NCBI GenBank assembly: GCA_025462645.1
Contig: JAOAPB010000129.1
Coordinates: 1-64,000, forward strand
Length of the DNA stretch: 64,000 nt
Direction: 5' to 3'
DNA from: Edaphobacter sp.
GTDB lineage: Bacteria; Acidobacteriota; Terriglobia; Terriglobales; Acidobacteriaceae
The notes under the pieces are model-generated. The model saw only the letters and a program-made list of their open reading frames with translations. It had not been told where the DNA came from and did not search any database. Shown piece after piece: positions 1 through 8,419 of this stretch (the stretch's first letter is position 1; every line of letters starts with the position of its first letter). The position numbers and the translations under genes are program-made.

Positions 1-2137
1 CCAAAAACATGATCGCCTGTGCACAGTCTTTCGGATCGATTGGCTGATGCGTCAACGTCCGTGTCGCATAGAACTGCGCGAGAACATTCCGCAGACCATC
101 ATCAGTGTCCTTCTCGTCGAACGGCAGCTTGTACTTCTTCAGCGAAGCAATCACGCGATCGCGCGGGAACATGGTGGACCCCTTCACCACCGTAGCCGGG
201 CTAATGCCATTTACACGAACCTTCGGCGCCAGTCCTACCGCTAACTCACGTACGAGGTGGCTCAACGCCGCCTTGCTCACATCGTAAGCCTCGCTGCCAC
301 GCTTCGATACAACGGCATTCGCTGAACTGGTGAGTACGACGCTTGCGTCAATTCCCTGCTCGGCAAAGATCTTCGCCGCCTCATCCGTTAGCAGATAGTT
401 GGCTGTGACATTCACCTCGAGAGTCAGCGCCCATTGTGCATCACTGATCACTCCATCAGGTGAAGAAGGAAACAGTGCCGCTGTATTGATCAGGATGTCG
501 ATCCCGCCGAACTGCCTGATTGTCGTCTCCAGTGCAGTTTTGATCGCTTTACGGTCACGAATGTCTATGCTGATCCAGCTCACGGCCTCATTGCCTGCAG
601 CAGCCTTAATTTCTTCAGCTACTTTTTCCGCACCCACAACATCGCGATCCGCAACCATTACATGCGCGCCACGTTCGGCCGCAAGCAGCGCCACTTCGCG
701 ACCGATTCCACTGCCTCCTCCAACAATCAACGCAACCCGTCGGCTCAGCTCCTTCTCAGGAGGCTGTCTGCGGATCTTCGCCTCCTCCAACTTCCAGTAT
801 TCAATCCGGAAAGCCTCACTGGGTGGTAGTGCAACGTAGTTCTGATGAACTGTAAACTGATCTGCCGAAGCCGCTGGCCCAGCCTGGGGAATTTCCGTGC
901 AGTCCGCGTCAGCACCTAACGCACCCGCACCCTGCATTACGCCGATGGCATTGATATAGAACTCGCCCGTAATCCGAGACTCCGTCTTATTCTTGCCGAA
1001 ACTGAACATGCCAACGCCAGGCACCAGAACCACCGTTGGACTAGCGTCTCGAATCGCCGGAGAATCTTTAAGCGCATGCTTCGTGTAGTATTCCGCATAC
1101 TCAGCGCGATAGGTCTCAAGTGCCGTCTCGATCAACTCCTTCAACTCGGTCGGTTCGCTCGCTGGATTCCATTTGATGAACATCGGCCGGATCTTCGTCC
1201 GAATAAAATGGTCCGGACAGCTCGTCCCCAGGTGCGCCAGCTTCTCTGCACTCTCCGAGTTCACGAATTCTAGCACTTGCTGTGAATCCGAATAGCTCCC
1301 AATCCATCGCTGTTTCCGTGATACAGCTCCACGAAGATAAGGCATGATCGCTGTCGCGATCTGCGCCCGATCCTCACGCGTCTTCCCCTTCGCACCGCTG
1401 AAGGGCTTATGTCCTGCAATCGCTCTATGCCGCTCAATAAACTGCCCCAACTGATCGATAATCGTAATCGTATTCAGATAGCTCTCACGTTGCGTACTGC
1501 CCCACGTAAATAGCCCATGTCCACCTAACACAACACCATCGCAGCCCGGCGTCTCCTCGACGATCTTCTTCAGCATCATCCCCAGTTCAAAACCTGGACG
1601 TTGCCATGGCAGCCAGGCGAGCTTGTGTCCAAACTCCTTGTTGAACTCCTCCATTTTTATTTTCCCATTGGCCGAGGCCGCTAACGCGATCCCCCAGTCT
1701 GGGTGTAGGTGGTCCACATGCGGAAACGGCAGAAAACCATGCAACGAGGTGTCAATCGAAGCCACCACAGGATTATTCCCAAACGTGCAAAGTGGATACA
1801 TCTCCACCATCTCGTCCTCACGCTCGACTCCGCGATAAGCCTTCTCTAGTGCCAACAGCTTGTCCATATACAGTGTCGCAAAGCCTGAGCGCTTGATGCT
1901 GCCCAGATCGCCCCCACTTCCCTTCACCCATAAAATTTGCCGGGGCTCCCCATCCAGTGGGTCTATCTGCTCCAGCTTCGAACTTGTATTGCCCCCTCCA
2001 AAGTTCGTGATCCTAAGATCTGAACCCAGCAGATTTGAGCGATATCGCAAAAGCTCGGGTTCATCCAACTTCGAAGCAACAGCATCATCCCAGCGATCTT
2101 GCAAATAGCGAAGAGACTTTTGAGCGGCAGTGGTCAT
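1..2137 (-). CDS. rhaD: Bifunctional rhamnulose-1-phosphate aldolase / short-chain dehydrogenase (3' end outside window)
   Basis: Reading the minus strand from an ATG at 2137 (AAGGA seven bases upstream) gives about 712 uninterrupted residues to the window edge; only the extreme C-terminus is missing. The N-terminal two thirds are a class II aldolase: metal-site HLHP followed by DWGIALA, and GGHGLFTWG. The C-terminal third is an SDR: Rossmann GGGSGIG, then a YDVSK catalytic Tyr/Lys pair. This order matches the fused RhaD aldolase/dehydrogenase family, in which the aldolase cleaves rhamnulose-1-phosphate to DHAP and lactaldehyde and the SDR half oxidises lactaldehyde. It is cytoplasmic and the last visible gene of a five-gene minus operon, 30 bp after the DUF1080 gene. 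No rhamnose isomerase or mutarotase lies in the window, so the in vivo sugar is inferred from family only. Confidence 0.9.
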   Translation of the reverse strand, partial: MTTAAQKSLRYLQDRWDDAVASKLDEPELLRYRSNLLGSDLRITNFGGGNTSSKLEQIDPLDGEPRQILWVKGSGGDLGSIKRSGFATLYMDKLLALEKAYRGVEREDEMVEMYPLCTFGNNPVVASIDTSLHGFLPFPHVDHLHPDWGIALAASANGKIKMEEFNKEFGHKLAWLPWQRPGFELGMMLKKIVEETPGCDGVVLGGHGLFTWGSTQRESYLNTITIIDQLGQFIERHRAIAGHKPFSGAKGKTREDRAQIATAIMPYLRGAVSRKQRWIGSYSDSQQVLEFVNSESAEKLAHLGTSCPDHFIRTKIRPMFIKWNPASEPTELKELIETALETYRAEYAEYYTKHALKDSPAIRDASPTVVLVPGVGMFSFGKNKTESRITGEFYINAIGVMQGAGALGADADCTEIPQAGPAASADQFTVHQNYVALPPSEAFRIEYWKLEEAKIRRQPPEKELSRRVALIVGGGSGIGREVALLAAERGAHVMVADRDVVGAEKVAEEIKAAAGNEAVSWISIDIRDRKAIKTALETTIRQFGGIDILINTAALFPSSPDGVISDAQWALTLEVNVTANYLLTDEAAKIFAEQGIDASVVLTSSANAVVSKRGSEAYDVSKAALSHLVRELAVGLAPKVRVNGISPATVVKGSTMFPRDRVIASLKKYKLPFDEKDTDDGLRNVLAQFYATRTLTHQPIDPKDCAQAIMFL

Positions 2138-2167
2138 ACGGATCCTTATTAGTGGTTAGAACGTCAA

Positions 2168-3085
2168 TTACGGTAGCTTTTTAAACCAGACATTCCGATG
2201 CGAGATCTTCAAACTGCCTGAGCCCTCAATCTCAAACGCAATTAGTCCTTTTGCCTGGCTGAAATTCGAATCAGTGTCAACAAGCACTGACATGACGTGT
2301 CCATTCAAAATGTGAATGAGTGTATTACCGTCTGCAATCACTTCATACTGATTCCACTCACCAGGCTTAATAAAAGCCTTGAGCTCGTCAGAAGTTCCCA
2401 AAGTTGCGAGTAAACGCGGTTTCTTACCGGCTTCCGTTTCCACCATTTGACCGCGCCAAGCAATGATTCCACGGGCTGTACCTTGTTCATAGAGTTGGCC
2501 AGTGTACCGATTGCCAAAATCGTAGTCAGCCTGGTACCCCTCTAAATTCCACTTGGCATACTTTTGAGAGAGGACCGCCATCTGCTGCACCCTCTGCTTC
2601 TGCTCGGCCGTCATCTGCGCAAGCCTGTCCGGAGGGATCTGCCTCGGCCTGGGGGGAACATTGAGACTTCGATATTGAATGCCGCCATTGGCACCCGCGC
2701 CCTCAAGTTTCATCTCTACCTTCAATGCGAAATTTGCAGGCTCACCGCCTCGCCAAATAATGTTTGTCGTTCCTGAAGGATGTTCGGTACTGGATACGCC
2801 GACGATGGCTCCATCTTCTACATGCCATACATCCGGAGTTCCATCCCAGCCGCTGAGCGTCTTACCGTCGAAGATCTGCGTCCATCCTTCGTGATCGTTG
2901 AAATCGATGGGTTCAGGTTGGACAAAGGGGCTACCGGGCGCTCGCCCAACCTGTGCGGGACGAGTTCCCGTAGACGGCTGCTGGGCAGCGACATAGGTTT
3001 CAGTGGCCAAAGTAACAGCCAAGACGGTGCACAACAACGATGTGCCGGCTAGCATACGGCGAGAACTCATAAATTTAGATAACAT
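2168..3085 (-). CDS. Secreted DUF1080 (3-keto-disaccharide hydrolase-like) protein
   Basis: 305 residues. The ATG follows GAGGAG. An N-terminal signal peptide (basic SSRR, hydrophobic stretch, cleavage near VAAQ) predicts export. The rest is a DUF1080 concanavalin-like jelly roll: GWTQIFDGKTLSGWDG, a VEDGAIVG strand, a GANGGIQYR motif, and a C-terminal SHRNVWFKKL strand. Pfam now names the family 3-keto-disaccharide hydrolase, after members that cleave 3-keto-glycosides. Its position directly after a Gfo/Idh oxidoreductase and a TIM-barrel isomerase, the usual partners in 3-keto-sugar metabolism, fits that role. The true substrate cannot be read from sequence. Confidence 0.88.
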   Translation of the reverse strand: MLSKFMSSRRMLAGTSLLCTVLAVTLATETYVAAQQPSTGTRPAQVGRAPGSPFVQPEPIDFNDHEGWTQIFDGKTLSGWDGTPDVWHVEDGAIVGVSSTEHPSGTTNIIWRGGEPANFALKVEMKLEGAGANGGIQYRSLNVPPRPRQIPPDRLAQMTAEQKQRVQQMAVLSQKYAKWNLEGYQADYDFGNRYTGQLYEQGTARGIIAWRGQMVETEAGKKPRLLATLGTSDELKAFIKPGEWNQYEVIADGNTLIHILNGHVMSVLVDTDSNFSQAKGLIAFEIEGSGSLKISHRNVWFKKLP

Positions 3086-3122
3086 TCATTTCTCCTCTAG
3101 AATCCTCTCAGTTCTAACTCTG

Positions 3123-4268
3123 CTAGGCATAGGGCACGCTTTCCCATTGCTTCGTCTTCGCAGAACTCAAAACCGCATCCGTTACATAATCGGCGGCTAG
3201 ACCATCCCGGAACGTCGGTGCTACTTGACGGTTCTCGCCTACTGCCTGGAGAAAATCGGCAACCTGGTGAATGAAGGTATGTTCATAACCAATCTGAAGA
3301 CCAGGTACCCACCAATTTTTCATGTACGGATGGTCACCGTCCGTGACGTGAATGCTCTTCCAGCCACGAAGTCGTCCTTCATCACGGTAATCGAAAAATT
3401 GAAGACGATGTAAATCATGGAGATCCCACGAAGCCGAAGCGAACTCTCCATTAATTTCAAGCGTGAAGAGCGCCTTGTGGCCCCGTGCATAACGCGTCGC
3501 CTCAAATACGGCGGTTGACCCATTATTGAAGCGGCACAGGAACGAACTGGCATCGTCAATACCAACAGGTTCAAGGTTTCCAGTAAGATTATGCTTCCTC
3601 TCTTTTACGAAGGTTTCCGTCATCCCTGTCACTTCTGAGATGGGACCGTTTAGCCAAAGTGCCATGTCAATGTTGTGTGCGAGCAGATCCCCTGTAACGC
3701 CGCTTCCAGCCACTGAGGCATCTAGACGCCAAAGCCCCTCGCCACCTTGGGGCAAATCACTTGAGATCGTCCAATCTTGCAGAAACTGCGAACGGTAGTG
3801 AAAAATCCTACCGAAGCGCCCTTCGCCCAACAGTTGCTTCAACAGAACAAGAGCCGGAACGCGGCGATAGTTATACCAAACCATATTAGGAACATTAGCG
3901 GATTCAATTGCATCCACCATTGCTCTTCCTTCGACCGCGGTGCGGCCTAAAGGTTTTTCGCAAAGCACCATCTTCCCAGCTTTAGCGGCGGCAATCGCAA
4001 TCTCAGCATGAGTATCGTTTGGACTGGCGATGTCGATCAGATCAATATCTTTCCGCTCAATGAGAGCACGCCAATTGGTTTCTACCGATTCATAGCCCCA
4101 ATTTTCAGCAAAGCCCTTCGCACGATCTGCGTTGCGTGCACAAACTGCTTTGAGAACAGGCTGATATGGGACATCGAAGAAGCGAGGTGCTTGGAGAAAC
4201 GCATTGGAGTGCGTACGTCCCATAAAGCCGTATCCGACCAGGCCGACATTGAGATTTTTCCTTGCCAT
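3123..4268 (-). CDS. Gfo/Idh/MocA family NAD(P)-dependent oxidoreductase
   Basis: 381 residues from the ATG at 4268, chosen because AGGAG lies about 11 bases upstream and the protein then begins MARKNLNVGLVGYGFMG. A TTG at 4292 would add eight residues and overlap the preceding stop codon. Domains: N-terminal Rossmann fold (GLVGYGFMG), the CEKPLG motif with the family's catalytic lysine, then a C-terminal alpha/beta dehydrogenase domain with GDLLAHNID (conserved Asp and His). No signal peptide, so cytoplasmic. Such enzymes oxidise or reduce sugars at a ring carbon, often position 3 with partner isomerases. It sits between a sugar isomerase-like gene and the DUF1080 gene in one operon. Confidence 0.92.
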   Translation of the reverse strand: MARKNLNVGLVGYGFMGRTHSNAFLQAPRFFDVPYQPVLKAVCARNADRAKGFAENWGYESVETNWRALIERKDIDLIDIASPNDTHAEIAIAAAKAGKMVLCEKPLGRTAVEGRAMVDAIESANVPNMVWYNYRRVPALVLLKQLLGEGRFGRIFHYRSQFLQDWTISSDLPQGGEGLWRLDASVAGSGVTGDLLAHNIDMALWLNGPISEVTGMTETFVKERKHNLTGNLEPVGIDDASSFLCRFNNGSTAVFEATRYARGHKALFTLEINGEFASASWDLHDLHRLQFFDYRDEGRLRGWKSIHVTDGDHPYMKNWWVPGLQIGYEHTFIHQVADFLQAVGENRQVAPTFRDGLAADYVTDAVLSSAKTKQWESVPYA

Positions 4269-4288
4269 ACTATTCTGCTTCTCCTCGC

Positions 4289-5332
4289 TCAATCCCAGCC
4301 ATGAGCATCTCGTACCGCAATCAATGTGCCTAAGACGTCATGCCATGTCTCTGGCGCCAACATCGTTGCATTGGGGAACATGCAACCATCCCAGCAGATA
4401 TGTTCATAAGCACGAGTTGCAACATTATCTTCATCCCGCATCCATAGACCGGCGACTTTGACAATATCCATCTTGCCATTCGGATCGTTTGCCGGGCAGT
4501 GGCGTCCGGTCTTATCGTGTGAGCCTGATCCATGCACCGTGCCATCGTTCTGCGCTACGTGAAAATCAATCGTCCACGGTCGCAAAGCATCAGTTATTTT
4601 TTTAAGAGCCTCCATCAACACGTCCTGCCTGGTCCAGTCAAAATTCTCTGGTAGAAGCCGATCTTCTGGAGCGTTATATCCTAGCGTATACAAGAGGGAG
4701 TGGGCCATATCGGCCTGAAAACCGATCGTCTTAGGCCGGTTCACCATTTCGAGCAGTTCGACCATGCGTTTCCAGCTATGCATTCCACCCCAGCAGATCT
4801 CCCCTTCTGCAGCGAGGCGCTCGTCGTATCCCTCTGCAATATCGCATGCTTCGCGAAATGTCTCCGCTATTCGCTTCGTGTTTCCGATAGGATCTTTGGC
4901 CCAATCCGACGGATTCGACGCCGAGTCGATGCGAACGATTCCGTAGCGGCGAATACCAATGTCGCGAAGCATCTTTCCGATAGCACATGCTTTTCGAACC
5001 TGGGCGAGAAAGCTCTTTCGATCCTCCTCGGAACCCATCGCAGAGCCTCCTCCGGTAGGAGGCCAGACGGGAGCAACCAGAGAACCAACAACAAGGTTGC
5101 GCTCAGCAATCCCATCTGCAAGAAGCACCAGATCATCCCTGGTTGAATCGATGTCTACATGTGGCAGAGACAAGAATAAATCGACACCATCGAACTTGTT
5201 GCCCTTCACTTCGGCCGCCGCTGTAAGGTTCAGCATCGTTTCCAGGTCAATAGGAGGTTCAGAGTCTGGACCTTTTCCCACTAGCCCAGGCCACATCGCG
5301 TTGTGAACGGCCGGTCGCTTATGCTGAGTCAC
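4289..5332 (-). CDS. Sugar phosphate isomerase/epimerase-like TIM-barrel protein
   Basis: 347 residues from a GTG start with GGGAG five bases upstream. It is an AP-endonuclease-2-type TIM barrel: EICWGGMHSW and FQADMAHSL supply acidic and histidine metal-ligand candidates, and FHVAQNDG with HGSGSHDKTGRH follows near the C-terminus. Members epimerise or isomerise sugars or inosose-like keto sugars with a divalent metal. There is no signal peptide, so it is cytoplasmic. It lies 19 bp after the cupin gene and immediately precedes the Gfo/Idh gene, suggesting sequential action on the same keto sugar. Substrate unknown. Confidence 0.88.
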   Translation of the reverse strand: MTQHKRPAVHNAMWPGLVGKGPDSEPPIDLETMLNLTAAAEVKGNKFDGVDLFLSLPHVDIDSTRDDLVLLADGIAERNLVVGSLVAPVWPPTGGGSAMGSEEDRKSFLAQVRKACAIGKMLRDIGIRRYGIVRIDSASNPSDWAKDPIGNTKRIAETFREACDIAEGYDERLAAEGEICWGGMHSWKRMVELLEMVNRPKTIGFQADMAHSLLYTLGYNAPEDRLLPENFDWTRQDVLMEALKKITDALRPWTIDFHVAQNDGTVHGSGSHDKTGRHCPANDPNGKMDIVKVAGLWMRDEDNVATRAYEHICWDGCMFPNATMLAPETWHDVLGTLIAVRDAHGWD

Positions 5333-5351
5333 TGTACTCCCTCTTCCTCGT

Positions 5352-6569
5352 CTATTTCTTGCGTAGTGATTCTGCGTCGGGATTGCCTGGGCCGAAATGT
5401 TTTAGGAGAACGAGCGGATCGGACGAGCTTAAATTCTCCACAAGCAATCCTTCTTTAGCGGTGGCGGCGGTGACAAAAACCTCATCCTCCGTCATTTCGC
5501 CAAATCTAATCATCGATGGCGTTCCAACGGTCTGCTTTGCGAGCAGTCCATGTCCTTGAGTAAGAATCACTCCGTAAGCTGCACTGTCTTTGATCGTGAC
5601 GCTTCGCCCAGGCAGCACCGTCAACTCTTTGGCTGAATAATCCGGCGTCCCATACGTAATCCACATCTCGCGGTAGCCCTCCGCCTCCATATCTTCGACA
5701 GGCTTGACTGGACGAGGGAAGGTCTTGTTTGTCTTTGCGAAATCCGGATTAACATTGGCGTCCCAATCAAGCATGCTTATCAGATAGTCAATGTCCTTAC
5801 TGAATTCGGGCTTAACATCCTTCGTCAGCAGACCCCAGTCGACGATGCGTCCTTCGACCTCTGACTGAAACATCGCAAAGACATCGCTGTTCACCTGCGG
5901 TTCGTAAGTCACCAGCGATCCTGGAGCGTGAAGAATTCCTGGATTGATCTGCCAGCCTGTGCCCGGCACGAGACGGTATGCGCGCGAGTGGGCGAGAATT
6001 CCGTTGTCACCTTTGTTCCAACGCTCCAGACATCTACGAATGTCATCTTTCGTCGTGCCCGGCTCAAGACCCATGTAGGTGTGCGGAAAGTTATTTTCTG
6101 TCTGATTGTATTGTGGAGGAAAGTAATATGCTTCCGGCTTCCCCTTCTGTCCCACCAGGTTCGCGAACTCATTCGTCTGATGCATGTGGTGAGGAATTGG
6201 TCCCATATTGTCAAAGAACTTGCAGAGCAGATTCCATCCGCCTTCGCGTTCCATCACATCCGCGCCCAGCAGCAGATCTCCAGCAGTTTCGACAGCCTCT
6301 TTCAACAGAAAAGTTTCGCCAGATTTTTGCTGAACGTAGCTTAGTCCCTCATCAGACAATGTATCTGGTCCGTTTGAAGCCTTTGTCGTCGAGGAGAACC
6401 AACGTTCATTGATGCCACCTCGATGACCGCCAAATGCGTACAGATCATCCGGGTGAAGTTTCAATCTTCTTCCGGGGATCATGAATGAGCGTGGCACCCA
6501 GCAGGGTTTCAATCTCAAAATACCTGCGCTGGAGTTGATTGCTTCCTTCACTTGGGATCTATTCAGCAT
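5352..6569 (-). CDS. Cupin, class I mannose-6-phosphate isomerase-like protein
   Basis: 405 residues; the ATG follows AAAGGA. The central part resembles class I phosphomannose isomerases: PHHMHQTNE (metal-binding His/Glu cluster), GKPEAYYFPP (like GKTEAWYI), then GLEPGTTKDD and an NPGILHAPG motif equivalent to the AGTVHA metal-site strand. The ends differ from E. coli ManA, so it is a PMI-like cupin rather than certain ManA. It is the promoter-proximal gene of the five-gene sugar operon and is preceded by a 128-bp gap. It probably isomerises an aldose or keto-sugar phosphate; the exact reaction is inference. Confidence 0.75.
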   Translation of the reverse strand: MLNRSQVKEAINSSAGILRLKPCWVPRSFMIPGRRLKLHPDDLYAFGGHRGGINERWFSSTTKASNGPDTLSDEGLSYVQQKSGETFLLKEAVETAGDLLLGADVMEREGGWNLLCKFFDNMGPIPHHMHQTNEFANLVGQKGKPEAYYFPPQYNQTENNFPHTYMGLEPGTTKDDIRRCLERWNKGDNGILAHSRAYRLVPGTGWQINPGILHAPGSLVTYEPQVNSDVFAMFQSEVEGRIVDWGLLTKDVKPEFSKDIDYLISMLDWDANVNPDFAKTNKTFPRPVKPVEDMEAEGYREMWITYGTPDYSAKELTVLPGRSVTIKDSAAYGVILTQGHGLLAKQTVGTPSMIRFGEMTEDEVFVTAATAKEGLLVENLSSSDPLVLLKHFGPGNPDAESLRKK

Positions 6570-6697
6570 TTATTGTCCTTTGCTCTGTAACGATTATTGG
6601 CTATTTCAACAGTAACTTCTAAAATCGAAGTTATAGCTTCGACCCGACTAAAAACTAGCCTTGGCACCTACGTGATGGTTCTCTCTGCTCCGATAGG

Positions 6698-8272
6698 TTA
6701 GTGCTCTATCGCAATACCAAACGAGTACAGTGTGTTGTCATGTGTAGTAAAGAATGCATGACCATCGCCAACGGATACCCCAGTAAGATGCGCATATGTT
6801 GTAATTTCATCTCCACTGGAATACAGCTCTTTTCCTGTTATGGCATCAAGAACATATAACTTAGCATGAGTTTTAACGTCGCCTTCTGAAAGAGCAATCA
6901 CCACTCCATTTGCAATTACGGGTGATGCAGGGTTGATCAGGTCGCGTGAGATCCAGCTTGGCGTCAGCACTGGTCGCCCATCTTTCTCTTCCACCTTGAA
7001 GGCAACGATACTGCCATGTGTAGCAGGACCATTGATATTTTCAAACTTCGCATCTTTATCTACCGGCCCCGATACAGATGCCAGCACCCAAACTGTGCCA
7101 CTTAGATCTTGCCAACTGGCAAAGCTATTCCAACTGTCACTCTTCGCTTTAGAAATGCTGGTTGTCTGCGCCAACGGAGTATGGTGATCAGCTCCACCGA
7201 GCGATTCGTTGTCGAGTAAAACAAAACTGCCATCCTTGCCTGGGGCAGCCACAAGCTTCTTCTGCTTGAAGGTGAACGCAACGGGTGTAACATTCTGGAG
7301 TTTCCCTTCGCTAGAAGGCGTGTACCAGTCTTTCACCTTCAGTTCTTTATCAGTCACCGATACGATACTATTGGCGTGCACTCCGGCTGGCGAATCCGTC
7401 ACCCCGCTGCCTGTAACAACGTACGCCACTCCCTCTCCTATCGTGGGTCCTGCCAAGCCTAGGGGACTAACGCTTTGCATGGAGTAGCTGCGAACCGGGT
7501 AATCAGGAGAAGCAAGATCGATGGACCATAGGGCGTTCTGGCCACCTCCACAACTGCGTCTAGTCGTCGTGAATACAGTCTTACCACTGATATTCAGACC
7601 ATCGGGATTTGCATTTGCGGTTGGGATAAATTTGACGGCAGGGGCGTAATCGACTCCTGTGGTCAGTACCTGTTCATGAAGGTAGCCATCACCCGTTAGG
7701 ACATAGACTCCCTTCAAGGCAAAACCACCACCGCCGGCGGGAACTCCCAGGCGGCGCTGACCAGGTGCAGGTGGTGGCGGCGGAGGAGGAGGAGCGGGAG
7801 CACCGGGAGCGCGGCGTGCTCCAAAATTGATGACTTGCGGTGCCTCCAGGACAATACTAAGATTCCTCGCGCCGCACGCTCCCATTCCCTTTGGAGCCGG
7901 AACATCAAAACTTTTCTTCCAGACCAAAGTTCCCAGTTCGGAGTCGACAGCGTACACGGTGTTCGTGTCACCCCAGAGTACCAGGTCTTTGAATCCCTGC
8001 GCGTTGATCAAGCGGAGAGCGAGAAGAGGTTCGGTAAAGGAAGGCATATCCTTTGTTGCCTGACCAAGTTTAATCTTCCAAAGAAACTTGAATTCTTTTG
8101 CTGCACTTTCCTTGGAGATCTTCGTCTCAGCTTTTTGCCAGCCGCTATGACCTGCATCATTGCCTGCTGTGGTCCAGTTTCCAATTGCCGTGCGTTGACC
8201 TAGAGCAACGCCTAGATTTAGAAGAGTACCAGCGAGCAACAACGCCACGGACGGAATGAGACTTTTCTTCAT
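6698..8272 (-). CDS. Secreted PQQ-binding-like beta-propeller protein with Pro-rich loop
   Basis: 524 residues from the ATG at 8272 (AGGAAG seven bases upstream); a GTG at 8275 is a weaker alternative. A signal peptide (MKKSLIPSVALLLAG) predicts periplasmic export. Propeller blades are visible as repeated hydrophobic/Gly/Trp strands such as VYAVDSELGTLVWKKS and LYVLDAITGKELYSSG. Around residues 155-175 a run of prolines and alanines interrupts one blade. There is no CXXCH and no recognisable catalytic Asp motif, so a BamB-like or sensor role is as likely as a dehydrogenase. It is a close paralogue of the next gene (8420-10021), sharing the ending GKELYSSGD and a C-terminal YSFGI/YCFGI strand. 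Confidence 0.82.
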   Translation of the reverse strand: MKKSLIPSVALLLAGTLLNLGVALGQRTAIGNWTTAGNDAGHSGWQKAETKISKESAAKEFKFLWKIKLGQATKDMPSFTEPLLALRLINAQGFKDLVLWGDTNTVYAVDSELGTLVWKKSFDVPAPKGMGACGARNLSIVLEAPQVINFGARRAPGAPAPPPPPPPPAPGQRRLGVPAGGGGFALKGVYVLTGDGYLHEQVLTTGVDYAPAVKFIPTANANPDGLNISGKTVFTTTRRSCGGGQNALWSIDLASPDYPVRSYSMQSVSPLGLAGPTIGEGVAYVVTGSGVTDSPAGVHANSIVSVTDKELKVKDWYTPSSEGKLQNVTPVAFTFKQKKLVAAPGKDGSFVLLDNESLGGADHHTPLAQTTSISKAKSDSWNSFASWQDLSGTVWVLASVSGPVDKDAKFENINGPATHGSIVAFKVEEKDGRPVLTPSWISRDLINPASPVIANGVVIALSEGDVKTHAKLYVLDAITGKELYSSGDEITTYAHLTGVSVGDGHAFFTTHDNTLYSFGIAIEH

Positions 8273-8419
8273 CACTAAACTTCCTCGATTCGATGTGCGA
8301 TGAACCTCTCTGTTAGGAGGTCAGATAAACCCATCTCCGGCTGAGCTTCCAGCATCGGAATGCCAGCTCTCGTATCAATCCTTAAAAATTCGGGGTAGGT
8401 CCTACATTGAATTGGAGTA

